DNA from: Holosporaceae bacterium
GTDB lineage: Bacteria > Pseudomonadota > Alphaproteobacteria > UBA7879 > UBA5542
NCBI GenBank assembly: GCA_022646525.1
Contig: CP060261.1
Location: forward strand, 248,001-312,000
Reading direction: 5' to 3'
DNA: 64,000 bases
A program made the position numbers and the translations under genes. Below, one piece after another: positions 1 through 9,978 of the stretch. Within the stretch, counting starts at the first letter, position 1. Each line of letters opens with the position of its first letter. Below the pieces are notes generated by a model, which was not told where the DNA came from, did no database searches, and saw only the letters and a program-made list of their open reading frames with translations.

Positions 1-573
1 AACGAAAAACCAAAAGAAAACAGATGAGTTTAAGCTTGCTTTAAAGCCTTACGGCCTAAAGATCATGTCACTTAGTGATCTTAACCTTGAGGCCCCCGAT
101 GAGACAGGCACAGATTTCAAAGAAAATGCCACTATTAAAGTGCAAAGTTGCAGCGCTCACTGCGACTGGGCTGTTTTAGCTGACGACTCTGGTTTATGTG
201 TTAGAGCTCTTGGAGGCCACCCCGGTGTTTTCACGGAAAGATGGGCAGGCCCACAAAAAGACTATGCGCATGCCATGAAAAAAATTAATGACGAAGTTGT
301 CGCCATTGATAGCCACCCCGACCGAAGAGCAGAGTTTGTGTGCACACTTGCATTTCAGTTTCCTAACAGAGGCAACACTTATTTTTTTTGAAGGACGCAT
401 TGAAGGAGAGCTTGTGTGGCCAACACGTGGCTCTAACAACATGAGCTTTGATCCGATTTTCATGCCAAACGGATACAAAAAACCTTTGGCGAAATGACGT
501 TAGAAGAAAAATTAAAACTAAGCGCACGTCAGCTTGCAACGCAAAATTTATCGAGTCTTGTATTGAGTCCTAG
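1..573 (+). CDS. rdgB: RdgB/HAM1 non-canonical purine NTP pyrophosphatase (5' partial, frameshifted)
   Basis: Hydrolyses dITP, dUTP-like and XTP nucleotides to monophosphates, cleaning the nucleotide pool in the cytoplasm. The open frame enters from the left edge; the first codons give TKNQKKTDEF, the nucleotide-binding N-terminus minus its first few residues. EAPDETGTDFKENA, a DDSGL motif near 181 and SFDPIFMPNGY near 455 are typical. Two one-base shifts split it: one in the T8 run near 381-388 and one in the A run near 476-481. The tail TLEEKLKLSARQLA lies in the reading frame of hemW, so a third shift near 543-549 is needed to reach a stop (TAG at 571 or TGA at 564) overlapping the hemW TTG start. 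Family identity is firm; the exact end is inferred. Confidence 0.88.
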
Positions 574-1741
574 TCTATTTGGCATTTACATTCACTGGCC
601 TTTTTGTGTTTCTAAATGTCCCTACTGTGATTTCAACAGCCATGTTAGAGATACAATTGACATGTCTTTGTGGGAATCATCGCTTGTTGCAGATCTTAAA
701 GCAGCTTACCAACAAACATCTCAAAAAAAAGTAACAAGTGTTTTTTTTGGGGGCGGCACACCTTCCACCATGCCTCCCAGCATTGTCAGCACACTCATCA
801 ATGAAATACATAAACTTTGGGATGTCGATGAAGATGTTGAAATTACGCTTGAAGCAAACCCCAATTCTGTCGAGTGTCAAAACTTTCAAAGTCTTTCCAC
901 AGCAGGCATCAACCGTGTTTCCTTAGGTATCCAAAGCCTTAATGATCAAGATTTGTCTTTCTTAGGACGTACCCACTCTGCCGCTGAAGCCTATGATGCC
1001 ATCGATATCGCACAGAAAACATTCAAACGCCATAGTTTTGATTTTATTTATACTTTGCCAAAGCAGTCTCTCTCTCACTGGGAAGATGAACTGAAAAAAA
1101 TCCTTAACCTTGGATCATCACACCTTTCTCTTTATCAACTTACCATTGAAAAAGGCACCCCTTTTTTCCTGCACCATGCGCGGGGAGACTTTTCCATGAA
1201 AACAAACGACCAAAGCGCCTCTTTTTTTGAACACACTCATAGAGTAGCAGAGACTTATGGCTTTGATGCCTACGAAGTATCAAACTTTTCAAAATCAGAC
1301 AGAGAAAGATGTTTGCATAATTTAACGTATTGGCGCGCCGAAGATTATGTTGGTATTGGACCAGGAGCCCACGGTAGATTTTACAACAAAGATCAAAGGC
1401 ACTTTGAGCGACGACATCGTGCCCCAGAAAAATGGCTTGAAGATATAAAGAATAAAAAAAGCGGTGTTCATGTTGATGGAATTGTATCGACCCAAGAAAA
1501 GGCAGAAGAAATATTAATGATGGGGTTGCGTCTTAAGGAAGGAATCTGTCTTACAGATTTTTCCAAAAAAACAGGCTATGCACTGGAAGAAAGCATTTTG
1601 AAACACCCTATAAAAATATTAGAAAAAGAAAATTTACTGTCTTTTCAAAAGAATCGACTAAAAACAACGCCGATGGGCCTACAAAAATTAGATGGTGTGC
1701 TATCTTTCATATTCAACTACGCTGAACATAAAACAGCCTAA
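563..1741 (+). CDS. hemW: HemW-like radical SAM heme chaperone
   Basis: Radical SAM protein related to coproporphyrinogen III oxidase HemN; HemW family members bind heme and deliver it to respiratory enzymes. The CX3CX2C cluster motif reads CVSKCPYC, followed by FFGGGTPS and the EANPNS strand motif; the C-terminal third matches the HemN_C domain. The frame is open further upstream to ATG 494, but residues encoded at 494-562 match the C-terminus of RdgB, so I chose the TTG at 563 (LSPSLFGIYIHWPFC). The gene is unbroken, about 392 residues, the usual HemW length. It overlaps the inferred rdgB stop and is followed 9 bases later by the ligase-like gene. Confidence 0.92.
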   Translation: MSPSLFGIYIHWPFCVSKCPYCDFNSHVRDTIDMSLWESSLVADLKAAYQQTSQKKVTSVFFGGGTPSTMPPSIVSTLINEIHKLWDVDEDVEITLEANPNSVECQNFQSLSTAGINRVSLGIQSLNDQDLSFLGRTHSAAEAYDAIDIAQKTFKRHSFDFIYTLPKQSLSHWEDELKKILNLGSSHLSLYQLTIEKGTPFFLHHARGDFSMKTNDQSASFFEHTHRVAETYGFDAYEVSNFSKSDRERCLHNLTYWRAEDYVGIGPGAHGRFYNKDQRHFERRHRAPEKWLEDIKNKKSGVHVDGIVSTQEKAEEILMMGLRLKEGICLTDFSKKTGYALEESILKHPIKILEKENLLSFQKNRLKTTPMGLQKLDGVLSFIFNYAEHKTA

Positions 1742-1750
1742 GGGGTTCGC

Positions 1751-3040
1751 ATGCACATCATAAAAAAACTTGGGTTTTATGGCCTCTTTTTCTCGCTTCC
1801 CCTTATTGCAACCCTAAAAGGAAAAGGAATTCTTGTAAGTCTTTTTGTTGCGTTCTTTCTCTTTGATGGGCCCCAAGCATGCGTTTCTATGATAAAGCGG
1901 CCCCTCTCTCTTAAAAAATGGATACTATCCCCTTCTTTAAAGGTTGGCATTTTATGCACAGTTGCCTTGTTCTGCGTCTACGTGCGCAACTGGGAAAGTA
2001 TGTTTACACTTCTTCGCTTAGTTGGCCTTGCTTTAATTGTTGCCGCAACATCCCTTGGTATTCAAACACAAAGTGCCGATACACGCCACCATGTCACTAA
2101 AGTTTTTCTGGGCGGCGGCTTATTTTATATCGGTTTTTTTCTATGGGAAATATACGGCCCGGCGTGGGCATCTAAATGCATCACAGACAACACTGGATTT
2201 AACGTAGCCCTTTTTATTCGTGGAACTGTTATTCTAACATTCCTTGCCATAACAATGCTGATAGCAGTTGATCGTTTCGACTCTCCCAAAAAACATTTGC
2301 ACATATATTTATTCTCATCAGCTTAATTCTCATTTTACTCAAAGCACAGCCAAGTGCAGCCAGACTGTCTGTGATTGGAGGAGTTTTTTTTGGCTGTCTT
2401 ATTATCACTGGAAAACTATAAAGCTACTGTTTGTGCTTATGGGGGCTGGTTACTATCAGCACCTTTTATTTTTAAATATTTTATAAATAAAAATACATTA
2501 TTTAAGTGGATGCACTACCTACCTGATAGTTATCAGCATCGCGTTCAAATATGGGAAACTTTCTCAAATATTGCATTAACCCGTCCTTTTTTCGGATACG
2601 GCCTTGGCTTCCGCCCCCTATTAAATGAAAGTGAGTATGGGTCTCCTCTTTGCCTTTTTTTATGGAAAAGAAAGCGTCAATATTATGCGATCAACCACAC
2701 TGCCAGATGGGATATCATACTATGATTGGGGGCAACGCGTGTGCCTTAATGAAAGTGTGCTGACCACACATCCTCACAATGGGCCACTCCAAATATGGCT
2801 GGAGAGTGGGGCGTATGGCGCACTAACTTTCTTGTTTTTTTGATATACTTTCTCTATAGAGTAATGAATAAGTTAAATACAGCTTATCGCCCCTATACAA
2901 TGGCAGTGATAGGTATGTATTTTGTGTACTGGAATATAAGCTTTGGCATGTGGCAAACCTGGTTCCTCGCCCTCGTTGCCTTGACTTTTCTTTTATTTCA
3001 AATCATAAATGGTCTGTCTTTTAAAGGGAAACAGTCATAA
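1751..3040 (+). CDS. O-antigen ligase/polymerase-family membrane protein (frameshifted)
   Basis: Multi-pass inner membrane protein of the Wzy_C/WaaL type that joins or polymerises undecaprenyl-linked glycan on the periplasmic side. About 430 codons with many hydrophobic segments. The diagnostic loop is visible in the second half: HRVQIWETFSNIALTRPFFG around 2540-2600 and HPHNGPLQIWLESGAYGAL around 2770-2820, the conserved R...H pattern of O-antigen ligases. The reading frame alternates between two frames with at least four shifts (near 2310, 2400, 2650 and 2830), and both sides of each shift continue the family pattern. It overlaps accA by one base. Ligase versus polymerase cannot be decided. 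The Wzm/Wzt exporter at 16.6-18.1 kb could supply its substrate. Confidence 0.8.
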
Positions 3041-3984
3041 TGTATGAGTTAGATTTTGAAAAACAAGTTCAGGATTTAGAAGACAAAATTTCTGAACTCC
3101 GCAAGATGTCACAAACAAAAGATGTAGACATCGTAGATGAAGTTGCCGTCCTGCAAAAGAAGGTCGACAAGCAGCTTGCCGAAATCTACAAAAAACTGAC
3201 ACCCTGGGAAAAAGTGCAAGTTGCCCGACACCCAGAGCGCCCCCACTTTGTTGATTATATCAAAGTACTTATCGAAGATTTTGTTGAACTATCTGGCGAT
3301 CGTCTTTTCGGCGAAGATGCTGCAATCGTTGGCGGCCTTGGTCGTTTCCGGGGCCAGTCTGTTGTTATTCTTGGCCAAGAAAAAGGCCATGATATTAAAA
3401 CCCGTATGAAACATAACTTTGGGGCACCGCGTCCTGAAGGATATCGGAAGGCCCAAAGGCTTATGCAGTTGGCACAAAGGTTTGGACTTCCTCTCATTAC
3501 GTTGGTGGATACCGCAGGTGCTTACCCGGGTGTTGACTCGGAAGAACGGGGGCAAGCTGAAGCCATTGCAAAGTCTATCGATATATGCCTCAGTCTCACT
3601 GTTCCTGTTATTTCTTGTGTTATCGGAGAAGGTGGTTCAGGCGGCGCCATTGCTATTGCTGCGGCAAATCGCGTTTTAATGCTTGAGCATGCCATCTATT
3701 CCGTTATCTCTCCCGAGGGGTGTGCCTCTATTTTGTGGCGAAGCGCTGATAAAAAGAAAGAAGCCGCCGAAGCACAAAAACTAACCGCACAAGATCTCCT
3801 ATCCCTAAAACTCATTGACGACATTATTCCCGAATCTGTTGGGGGTGCGCATCGACATTTGCAAGCGACGATCACGTCAGTAGGAGATGCGATTGAAAAG
3901 CACTTAAAAGAGCTTAAGAACTTTACACCCACCCAGCTTGTGGCCCGTCGTCGACAAAAGTTTTTAGATATGGGCCGTTTCTAA
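3040..3984 (+). CDS. accA: Acetyl-CoA carboxylase carboxyltransferase subunit alpha
   Basis: Alpha subunit of the carboxyltransferase that, with AccD, moves CO2 from biotin to acetyl-CoA to make malonyl-CoA, the first step of fatty acid synthesis. 314 residues, intact, the normal length. The N-terminal helical region (MYELDFEKQVQDLEDKI) and the crotonase-fold core with GDRLFGED, DTAGAYPG and GEGGSGGAIAIA (the oxyanion-hole glycines) are clear. The ATG overlaps the last base of the upstream stop codon. Its 3' end overlaps the convergent mrp gene by about 21 bases. fabI lies 2.3 kb downstream, and bioY at 38 kb would supply the biotin cofactor. Confidence 0.97.
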   Translation: MYELDFEKQVQDLEDKISELRKMSQTKDVDIVDEVAVLQKKVDKQLAEIYKKLTPWEKVQVARHPERPHFVDYIKVLIEDFVELSGDRLFGEDAAIVGGLGRFRGQSVVILGQEKGHDIKTRMKHNFGAPRPEGYRKAQRLMQLAQRFGLPLITLVDTAGAYPGVDSEERGQAEAIAKSIDICLSLTVPVISCVIGEGGSGGAIAIAAANRVLMLEHAIYSVISPEGCASILWRSADKKKEAAEAQKLTAQDLLSLKLIDDIIPESVGGAHRHLQATITSVGDAIEKHLKELKNFTPTQLVARRRQKFLDMGRF

Positions 3985-4720
3985 AAAACGATTCATAATT
4001 CTCTCAAACGATACATTCTGATCAATCGCTTTTCCTTGATTCGTCATCTGAATAATGGCTGGATCTAAAGGCAGCGATCCCAAATAAGGAATGTTTTCTT
4101 TTTGGCACAAACCTTCCATATTTTCCCCCGAAAAAATGTCTAACTCCGTCTTACAAGCAGGGCAAACAAAAGTTTTCATATTTTCAATCATGCCCAAAAT
4201 GGGCACATCCATTTTTTTGAAAGTTTTCAAGCACCGGATCGTATCTTCTAAAGCAATGGGTTGAGATGTTGACACCAAAACAGCCTGCACTGAAGAAACA
4301 GATTGACCAAGCGTTATATGTGCATCTCCCGTGCCAGGGGGCATATCAACAAAAAAGAATATCAAGGGGTGGCCAGGCCACATCTTGGAAAAAGTTGTCG
4401 TAAAGCAGTTTGAAGCAAAGGCCCACGCCATAAAACGGGTGCTTTTTTTCTAATAAAAACCCCATAGACATGCCATGCAAACCATTCACAAAATGTGGAA
4501 TAAACTTTTTTTCAGATAAAGGTGGTTTTTGACGAATCCCTGTAAAGCATGGCAAAAGAAGGGCCATAAATATCCGCATCTAAAAACCCTACCTTATAAC
4601 CTTTTTTGATAATTTTACGGCTAGATTATATGCAATCGTTGATTTGCCCACACCCCCTTTCCCAGAGGCAATGGCAACAATTTTTCTAATATTCGGAAGT
4701 GTAATTTTTTGGATTTTCAT
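3964..4720 (-). CDS. mrp: Mrp/ApbC-family Fe-S cluster carrier ATPase (frameshifted)
   Basis: P-loop ATPase that binds and transfers iron-sulfur clusters in the cytoplasm. Reading from ATG at 4718-4720, MKIQKITLPNIRK is followed by VAIASGKGGVGKST, the deviant Walker A of the Mrp/MinD group, at about 4635-4680. DMPPGTGDAH (about 4320-4350) and the C-terminal CPAC (CX2C cluster ligands, near 4150) are family hallmarks. At least three shifts (near 4600, 4540 and 4410) divide it. About 250 codons, so it lacks the N-terminal DUF59/MIP18 domain of longer homologues. Transcription converges on accA with a short overlap. Confidence 0.9.
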
Positions 4721-4791
4721 TTAATATAAAGCGCTCTTGTTTCAGCTTGTATTTTTGCCAACAATCGCATAAATTTATAGGCTAATTTGGA

Positions 4792-6267
4792 TTGTTAAAA
4801 TCATGTTCTTTAAAAATATTCCATTATGGTGTGTCTTTTATTTGGGGCGCCATTTACAATTTAGCCCAAGCAGACACTATCACAAGCGTGGGCCAAAAAG
4901 CTATGCCAGCCGTCGTCAGTATTGCTGTGCTCAGCAGTGTGAATGATGAAGACGCCCTTAAGAATAGAATTGCACTTATGTTCTTAGCGCCTCGTAAAGA
5001 TATTTTTGGACATGAAATTTTAAATGCACCCCTGCAAAGTGGGATCACTTGGATCAGGGTTTGTAATTTATTCAAGGGAAAGCCTTATATTGTTACGAAC
5101 TATCATACCGTTGAAAATGCCATCAAAATTAAGGTGACTTTTTTTTGACGACAGCATTCTAAATGCGACGCTTATGGGATATGACGCCGGTACAGATTTG
5201 GCCGTACTTGAGGTAGATACCAAACGCACGCTAACCGCGTTGACGTGGGCTGACTCTAAAAAATTAAGCTTGCAGCCAACGGGCCATTGCTCTGGTAACT
5301 CTTACGGCCTGGGGCCAACACTTACTGCAGGCGTTGTGTCTTCCCAGGGGCGTGACTTAAGCGATCCTTCTCTTGGGTTTACATCGTCCCAATTAATTAA
5401 CAAGTTTATTCAAACAGATGCATCGATTAACAAAGGAAACTCTGGTGGGCCACTGGTTAACGAAGCAGGCGAAGTCATTGGTGTTAACTTTGCAATTCTC
5501 ACGTCATCTGGGGCAGTGATGGGGTTGGTTTGGCAATCCCTGCTAATATAGCCAAGAAAGTTGTTCAAAACATCATTGATTTCGGCCGTGTAAAGCGTGC
5601 GTGGCTGGGCATTAGCGTTCAAGGCATCACAAAAGAAATTGCAGACAACCTGAATTTGAAAAAAATGGAAGGCGCCCTTGTAATCAGTGCAACTGATAAT
5701 GGGCCTGCAAAACAAGCCGGTATTAAATCACGGGATGTCATTCTAAGAATCAATGATATTCCCATTAAAGACACCACAGATGTTTCTCGGACAATTGGTC
5801 AGCTTGCCGTTGGCGAGGTCATTAATATTGATGCTTGGCGCGATGGTACCCATAAACAATTCAAAGCAAAGCTGCAAGAATTCCAAAGCCAAGAAGACTA
5901 TCGCACTACAATTAAAACATCGAAGAATGTTTTGAAAGATCACATCAAGTTAGAAAACTATGATATGGGTATTACACCTTTAACATGGCAATTCAGACAA
6001 CGATACAATGCAGAAAATCCAACCATTCAAGGGGTGCTTGTATCAGATGTGAAAGAAGGTGGATGGGCTGAGAAAAACGGCATCCTTACCGGTGATATTG
6101 TTCTAGAAATAAACGGCCAACCCATCACATCAACAGAAACACTAAAAGAAAAAATGGATCAGGAAGCGCGTTCAAAAAAACCACTTCTTCTTTTCTTGTA
6201 TCGTATGGGACAAAAACTTTATGTTGGGTTACGCCCTAAACCTGAAGCAACAGTAAATAGAAAGTAA
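4792..6267 (+). CDS. degP: DegP/HtrA-type periplasmic serine protease (frameshifted)
   Basis: Trypsin-fold protease and chaperone of the envelope with two PDZ domains. The triad is readable: His in NYHTVENA (about 5100), Asp in DAGTDLAVL (about 5180) and Ser in NKGNSGGPL (about 5430). PDZ1 follows GLAIPANIAKKV at about 5640-5880; PDZ2 at about 6030-6200 (EGGWAEKNGILTGDIVLEING). A hydrophobic N-terminus ending in LAQADTI suggests a signal peptide. The start is uncertain: TTG 4792 keeps the frame, while ATG 4803 (MFFKNIPLWCVFYLG) would need one shift. Further shifts near 5143 and 5525 break the protease domain. fabI begins 5 bases after its stop. About 490 codons, normal for the family. Confidence 0.92.
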
Positions 6268-6271
6268 ACAC

Positions 6272-7078
6272 ATGACAGAAAAATTAATGGCAGGAAAACG
6301 TGGCCTTATTATGGGGGTTGCCAATAATCGCTCTCTCGCCTGGGGCATTGCAGAACAATTGCACCAACAAGGGGCTGAACTTGCCTTTACCTATCAAGGA
6401 GATTTGTTGGAAAAACGCGTTCGTCCGTTAGCTGAATCAGTAAACTCTGATCTTCTTATTCCCTGTGATGTGGCAGATGAAAAAAACTTAGAAAAGACTT
6501 TTGCTGACCTTAAGAAAAAATGGGGAAAAATTGATTTTCTTGTACATGCGATTGCCTTTTCAAATAAGGACGAGCTTAAAGGACCTTACTACGAAACATC
6601 AAAGCAAAACTTTCAAATGGCTTTGGATATTTCATGTTATTCATTCACATCTATCTGCCGCCATGCACTGCCCCTCATGAACGAAGGTGGCAGTTTTTTA
6701 ACGCTCAGTTACTATGGTGCCGAGAAAGTTATGCCCCACTATAATGTAATGGGCGTTGCAAAAGCTGCACTTGAAGCCAGTGTGAAATATCTTGCCGTTG
6801 ACATGGGTAAATATAATGTTCGGGTTAATGCACTTTCTGCCGGCCCTGCCCGCACACTTGCATCTTCAGGCATTGGTGATTTTGGTTATATTTTAAAATG
6901 GAACCAGTATAATTCTCCTCTACGTCGTAACGTATTGCTAGATGAAGTGGGGAAAAGTGGTCTTTATCTTTTAAGCCCCCTCTCTTCAGGCGTAACGGGT
7001 GAAATCCATCACGTTGACTGTGGATACAATGTTGTGGGTATGAAATCCGTAGACGCTCCGGACATAAGTATTGTATAA
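6272..7078 (+). CDS. fabI: Enoyl-[acyl-carrier-protein] reductase (NADH) FabI
   Basis: Short-chain dehydrogenase that reduces trans-2-enoyl-ACP in the last step of each fatty acid elongation cycle; the target of triclosan-type inhibitors. 268 residues, intact. The FabI nucleotide signature GVANNRSLAWGIA sits near residue 15, and the catalytic Tyr-x6-Lys pair is YNVMGVAK near residue 155. SAGPARTLASSGI after the active site is the usual substrate-loop sequence. It follows the htrA stop by 5 bases and so is probably co-transcribed with it. With accA it covers two steps of type II fatty acid synthesis in this window. Confidence 0.97.
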   Translation: MTEKLMAGKRGLIMGVANNRSLAWGIAEQLHQQGAELAFTYQGDLLEKRVRPLAESVNSDLLIPCDVADEKNLEKTFADLKKKWGKIDFLVHAIAFSNKDELKGPYYETSKQNFQMALDISCYSFTSICRHALPLMNEGGSFLTLSYYGAEKVMPHYNVMGVAKAALEASVKYLAVDMGKYNVRVNALSAGPARTLASSGIGDFGYILKWNQYNSPLRRNVLLDEVGKSGLYLLSPLSSGVTGEIHHVDCGYNVVGMKSVDAPDISIV

Positions 7079-7095
7079 AAAAGAAAGAGGTTATC

Positions 7096-7424
7096 ATGGA
7101 TGTTGTTATTTACCCACTGCTGAAAATTTTGCTCCTTCTCATTGAAGTGTATCGATGGGCACTGGTTGTATATGTTATTATTCATTTCTTGATGGTTTTA
7201 ACCTTATCAATAAAAAGAATCAGTTTATTGAATCGATTTATTCATTCCTGCATCGTATCATTGACCCTGCCGCAGAAAAAATTCGTCGCTTTATTCCTGT
7301 TGTTAGCGGAATCGATTTTTCCATCCTTGGGTTGTTCCTCATCATCTACTTCGTTCAAGAAATGTTGAACCGCATTCTTGTGAAATATTTCATGCAAGAT
7401 GTAATGTTCCGTGCCCTTGGGTAA
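7096..7424 (+). CDS. YggT-family membrane protein (frameshifted)
   Basis: Small inner membrane protein of the YggT family, linked elsewhere to osmotic tolerance and envelope organisation; its biochemical role is not settled. N-terminal part MDVVIYPLLKILLLLIEVYR, then VYVIIHFL, a shift near 7190, and the conserved half DPAAEKIRRFIPVVSGIDFS followed by a second membrane segment ILGLFLIIYFVQ. About 109 codons, the length of a single YggT repeat with two hydrophobic segments. It lies 17 bases after fabI with an AAGAAAGAGG ribosome site, and 16 bases before the DUF721 gene, in the order yggT-dciA-like-anmK. Confidence 0.85.
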
Positions 7425-7440
7425 GTGAAAGGCTACGTCC

Positions 7441-7948
7441 ATGACCAAACGGAAATCTACTTCATTTGGTCTTGAACCCCTTCATAACGCAACAGGCCGT
7501 ATCACGAAAAAAGATTTTCAAAACATCTGAAGGATTTTTATCGTCTCTTATTTTAGACTGGTCTTTAATTGTAGGGGATACCTTTTCCAAAAACCTTTCT
7601 CCTAAAAAACAACCTTTCCCCGTGGAAAGAACAAAGAAGGCACCTTGCACCTTGAAACAACCTCAGGCAGCCAGTCTTTAATTGCCTATCACATGCAAGC
7701 CCTGATTTTACAAAAAGTGAATCGTTTTTTTTGGGTATGATGCGTTTTCTAAAATTAGCATTACCCAAACGAAAAGCCAGACAAGAACGCCGCCTTCAGA
7801 ACCTACCGTTTCTACCTATCGTCTCAGTCAAGAAGATCAAGATAAAATTCATATGCAAACAAAAAACGTGCCTGGCGATGATTTAAGAGAAGCGCTTCAA
7901 AATCTTGGAGAGGCCTTGATCAGAAAGGATCAAAAGCATGAGCAATAA
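7441..7948 (+). CDS. DUF721/DciA-like protein (frameshifted)
   Basis: DciA proteins assist loading of the DnaB replicative helicase in bacteria lacking DnaC; DUF721 is their shared domain. ATG 7441 gives MTKRKSTSFGLEPLHNATGR, then after a shift in the A6 run near 7506 the sequence continues GFLSSLILDWSLIVGDTFS, the characteristic W-x2-IVG of DUF721. A second shift near 7605 leads into LIAYHMQALILQKVNRFFGY. About 169 codons. The stop codon region overlaps the anmK ATG (7938). Family membership rests on the W-IVG block and the hydrophobic helix pattern; the DciA function is inferred. Confidence 0.72.
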
Positions 7949-9029
7949 ATTCTGGTGCGTAGGCATGATGAGCGGCACATCACTTGATGGAATTGATGTG
8001 GCCGCCATTGAAACAGACGGCAAAAAAATTTTTCAAAAAAAGAAGGTGTAACCTATCCCTACACGCCTGTTTTTCGAGAAAAGATTCAAAACATTCTAGG
8101 TGAAACCACCCCACGAAAGAAACACAAGCGGTTGAGAAAGAGTTAACAGAACTGCACGCAAAAGCCTTTGAAAAATACATTAAAAAAATAGGCTTTTCTA
8201 AAAAGGATATCGATCTGATCGGTTTTCACGGCCACACCATTATGCATCGCCCCCCGTCACGATACAAAGACCCATCTACATGGCAAATTGGCGACGGACA
8301 ACTTTTTACGAGAAAAAAACAGGTGTCCCTGTTGTATACAATATGCGCACAAACGACCTTGCCCATGGAGGCGAAGGCGCACCGCTTGTCCCCCTTTACC
8401 AGCAAGCACTTGCTGAAGGCCTTGATCTGCCCCTTGCCGTCATCAATATTGGTGGTATTTCGAACGTGGCATGGATTGGGGCAGAAAATAAAGTGCTTGC
8501 CTTTGATATGGGGCCAGGCAATGCCCTCCTTGATCAATGGGTTTTTCAAAAAGCACAAAAAAAATTCGATGAAGATGGCGCATTCGCCCGAGAAGGCCAC
8601 GTGCATGATAAAATCGTACAGAACTTTATGACCCATCCTTATTTTTCTCAGAAACCGCCAAAGTCTCTTGATCGGCTTGATTTTAATTTAGAGAGTGTTC
8701 AAGAGCTTTCCGCAGAAGACAGGGCGGCCACCCTTGTAGAGATGACCGCACAAAGTATTGAAAAAGGCACACACTTTCTACCACAAAAACCCCAACAATA
8801 TATTTTAACGGGTGGGGGCCGTCACAATAAGCACCTTGTAAAGCGCATCGCTGATGTGTTGGCACCCATTCCAGTTAAAACAGCCGAAGCTTTGGGTTGG
8901 GACGGTGATTTTATGGAAGCCGAAGCCTTCGCCTATTTGGCTGTGCGTGCCCTCAAAAAATACCCTTTAACACTGCCCACCACAACAGGCGTTGAAAAGC
9001 CTATTTCAGGTGGGGTTCTCATCTCTTAA
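7938..9029 (+). CDS. anmK: Anhydro-N-acetylmuramic acid kinase (frameshifted)
   Basis: Phosphorylates and opens 1,6-anhydro-MurNAc during peptidoglycan recycling, giving MurNAc-6-phosphate. The start reads MSNKFWCVGMMSGTSLDGID, the AnmK ATPase signature. Later NINIGGISN-like VINIGGISNVAWIG (about 8440), DMGPGNALLDQW (about 8505) and LTGGGRHNKHL (about 8810) match the family. Shifts are needed near 8035 (A run), 8115 and 8300. Total length about 364 codons, the normal size. It overlaps the upstream gene by 11 bases and converges with the minus-strand gene ending at 9026. With dacB and the M15 peptidase it forms the peptidoglycan turnover content of the window. Confidence 0.93.
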
Positions 9030-9617
9030 AATAAGTTTCTACTCTTCTTCCACACGCGTAGCATGCTTATAAAGCGCATAGAAGAAAGGACCGCGCGACA
9101 TCCCCAAGCTGCGAGTAATTCTTTTGTACCATGTTGTTCCTCTTGGACATTTTCCATCGCGGAAACACTTTGTTCAATCGCTGTTGTTATTGCTGTGCTC
9201 AATTCCTTAGGTGTAAATGGTGTGTCCGCACCCTGAAGAAATTCTTTCAAAGTCCCCATTTCAGAGAATAAGCCCTGCCCCCATGTTCATTCTCAAGCAA
9301 GGCGCTAATCAAAGCACTTACAGATCTTCTCCTGTAAGGGCTTCATCACCTGGATTTGATCTATAAGAAAAAGAGGCTAAGTTAAGCGTTAAACGATGAT
9401 CGTCAGCTTCTCGCAATAATTCCCATGCGCCATCCGCTTCCGTGTTTGCTGAAATAGGTGTGCCATCATGTTCATCTTGCCTTGATTCTTCAGCATGGGC
9501 TCTAAACTCTTGAACACGCTGCCAACTGGGTATGCCTTCTTCCCAATCTTGTTGAGCACCCGCCGCATAGGTTAAACAAGGGGCAAGCATGCCCAACATT
9601 AAAAATAAAATTTTCAT
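9026..9617 (-). CDS. Secreted protein of unknown function (frameshifted)
   Basis: Not recognised. The chosen ATG at 9615-9617 has a strong GGAGG site five bases upstream and starts MKILFLMLGMLAPCLTYAAG, a clear signal peptide with likely cleavage after TYA. The mature part is acidic and Trp-containing (QQDWEEGIPSWQRVQEFRAH). A shift near 9320 joins it to VSALISALLENEHGG and then GTLKEFLQGADTPFTPKEL down to the stop at 9026; together about 197 codons. No cysteine or catalytic motif is conserved enough to name. It stands alone between anmK, on which it converges, and the hairpin at 9704. Confidence 0.55.
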
Positions 9618-9703
9618 ATAAGCCTCCATCACGTTACTAGAAAATGATAGATGAACGATAATCAGACAGCAACCAGAGGATGACTAAAAAAAACTAATTT
9701 TTT

Positions 9704-9745
9704 AAAGCCGGGGGTCGGCTTAAAAAGAAAATCCCCGGCTTTTTT
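9704..9745. terminator. Strong hairpin, likely transcription terminator
   Basis: A ten-base perfect stem (AAAGCCGGGG at 9704-9713 with CCCCGGCTTT at 9733-9742) around a 19-base loop, continuing into a T run on the plus strand (T6 over 9740-9745). On the minus strand the trailing bases are less T-rich, but the position just beyond clpB and its small downstream frame fits a terminator for that transcript. Confidence 0.6.
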
Positions 9746-9920
9746 AAAAAATTTTAATTTTACTGTATGTACTTATTAAAAGATCGAATGGGCTTTCAAC
9801 CATGTTTGTGTCAAAGAAATAGACAAATAAGCGATCTTGAAGAGCGCTGCTTTCCTCTGGCAGCATGTCAGCACAAGCATTTAAAAAAGCCGTATCCGTA
9901 AACTGTTCGCCAGCACTCAT
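9744..9920 (-). CDS. Short open frame downstream of clpB, doubtful
   Basis: Between the clpB stop and the hairpin the minus strand holds an open frame. From ATG 9918-9920 it gives 58 residues (MSAGEQFTDTAFLNACADM...), and the frame stays open upstream to about 9980. The composition looks protein-like and codon usage resembles the neighbours, but there is no good ribosome site. It could be a small gene whose 5' end is hidden by a frameshift, or a translation-free 3' region. I do not recognise any family. Confidence 0.3.
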   Translation of the reverse strand: MSAGEQFTDTAFLNACADMLPEESSALQDRLFVYFFDTNMVESPFDLLISTYSKIKIF

Positions 9921-9978
9921 CAATCTGTATCCGTTGCTCCCTTTTTTAAACGTTACGCCTAAGCTTTTTTCCGCATAA

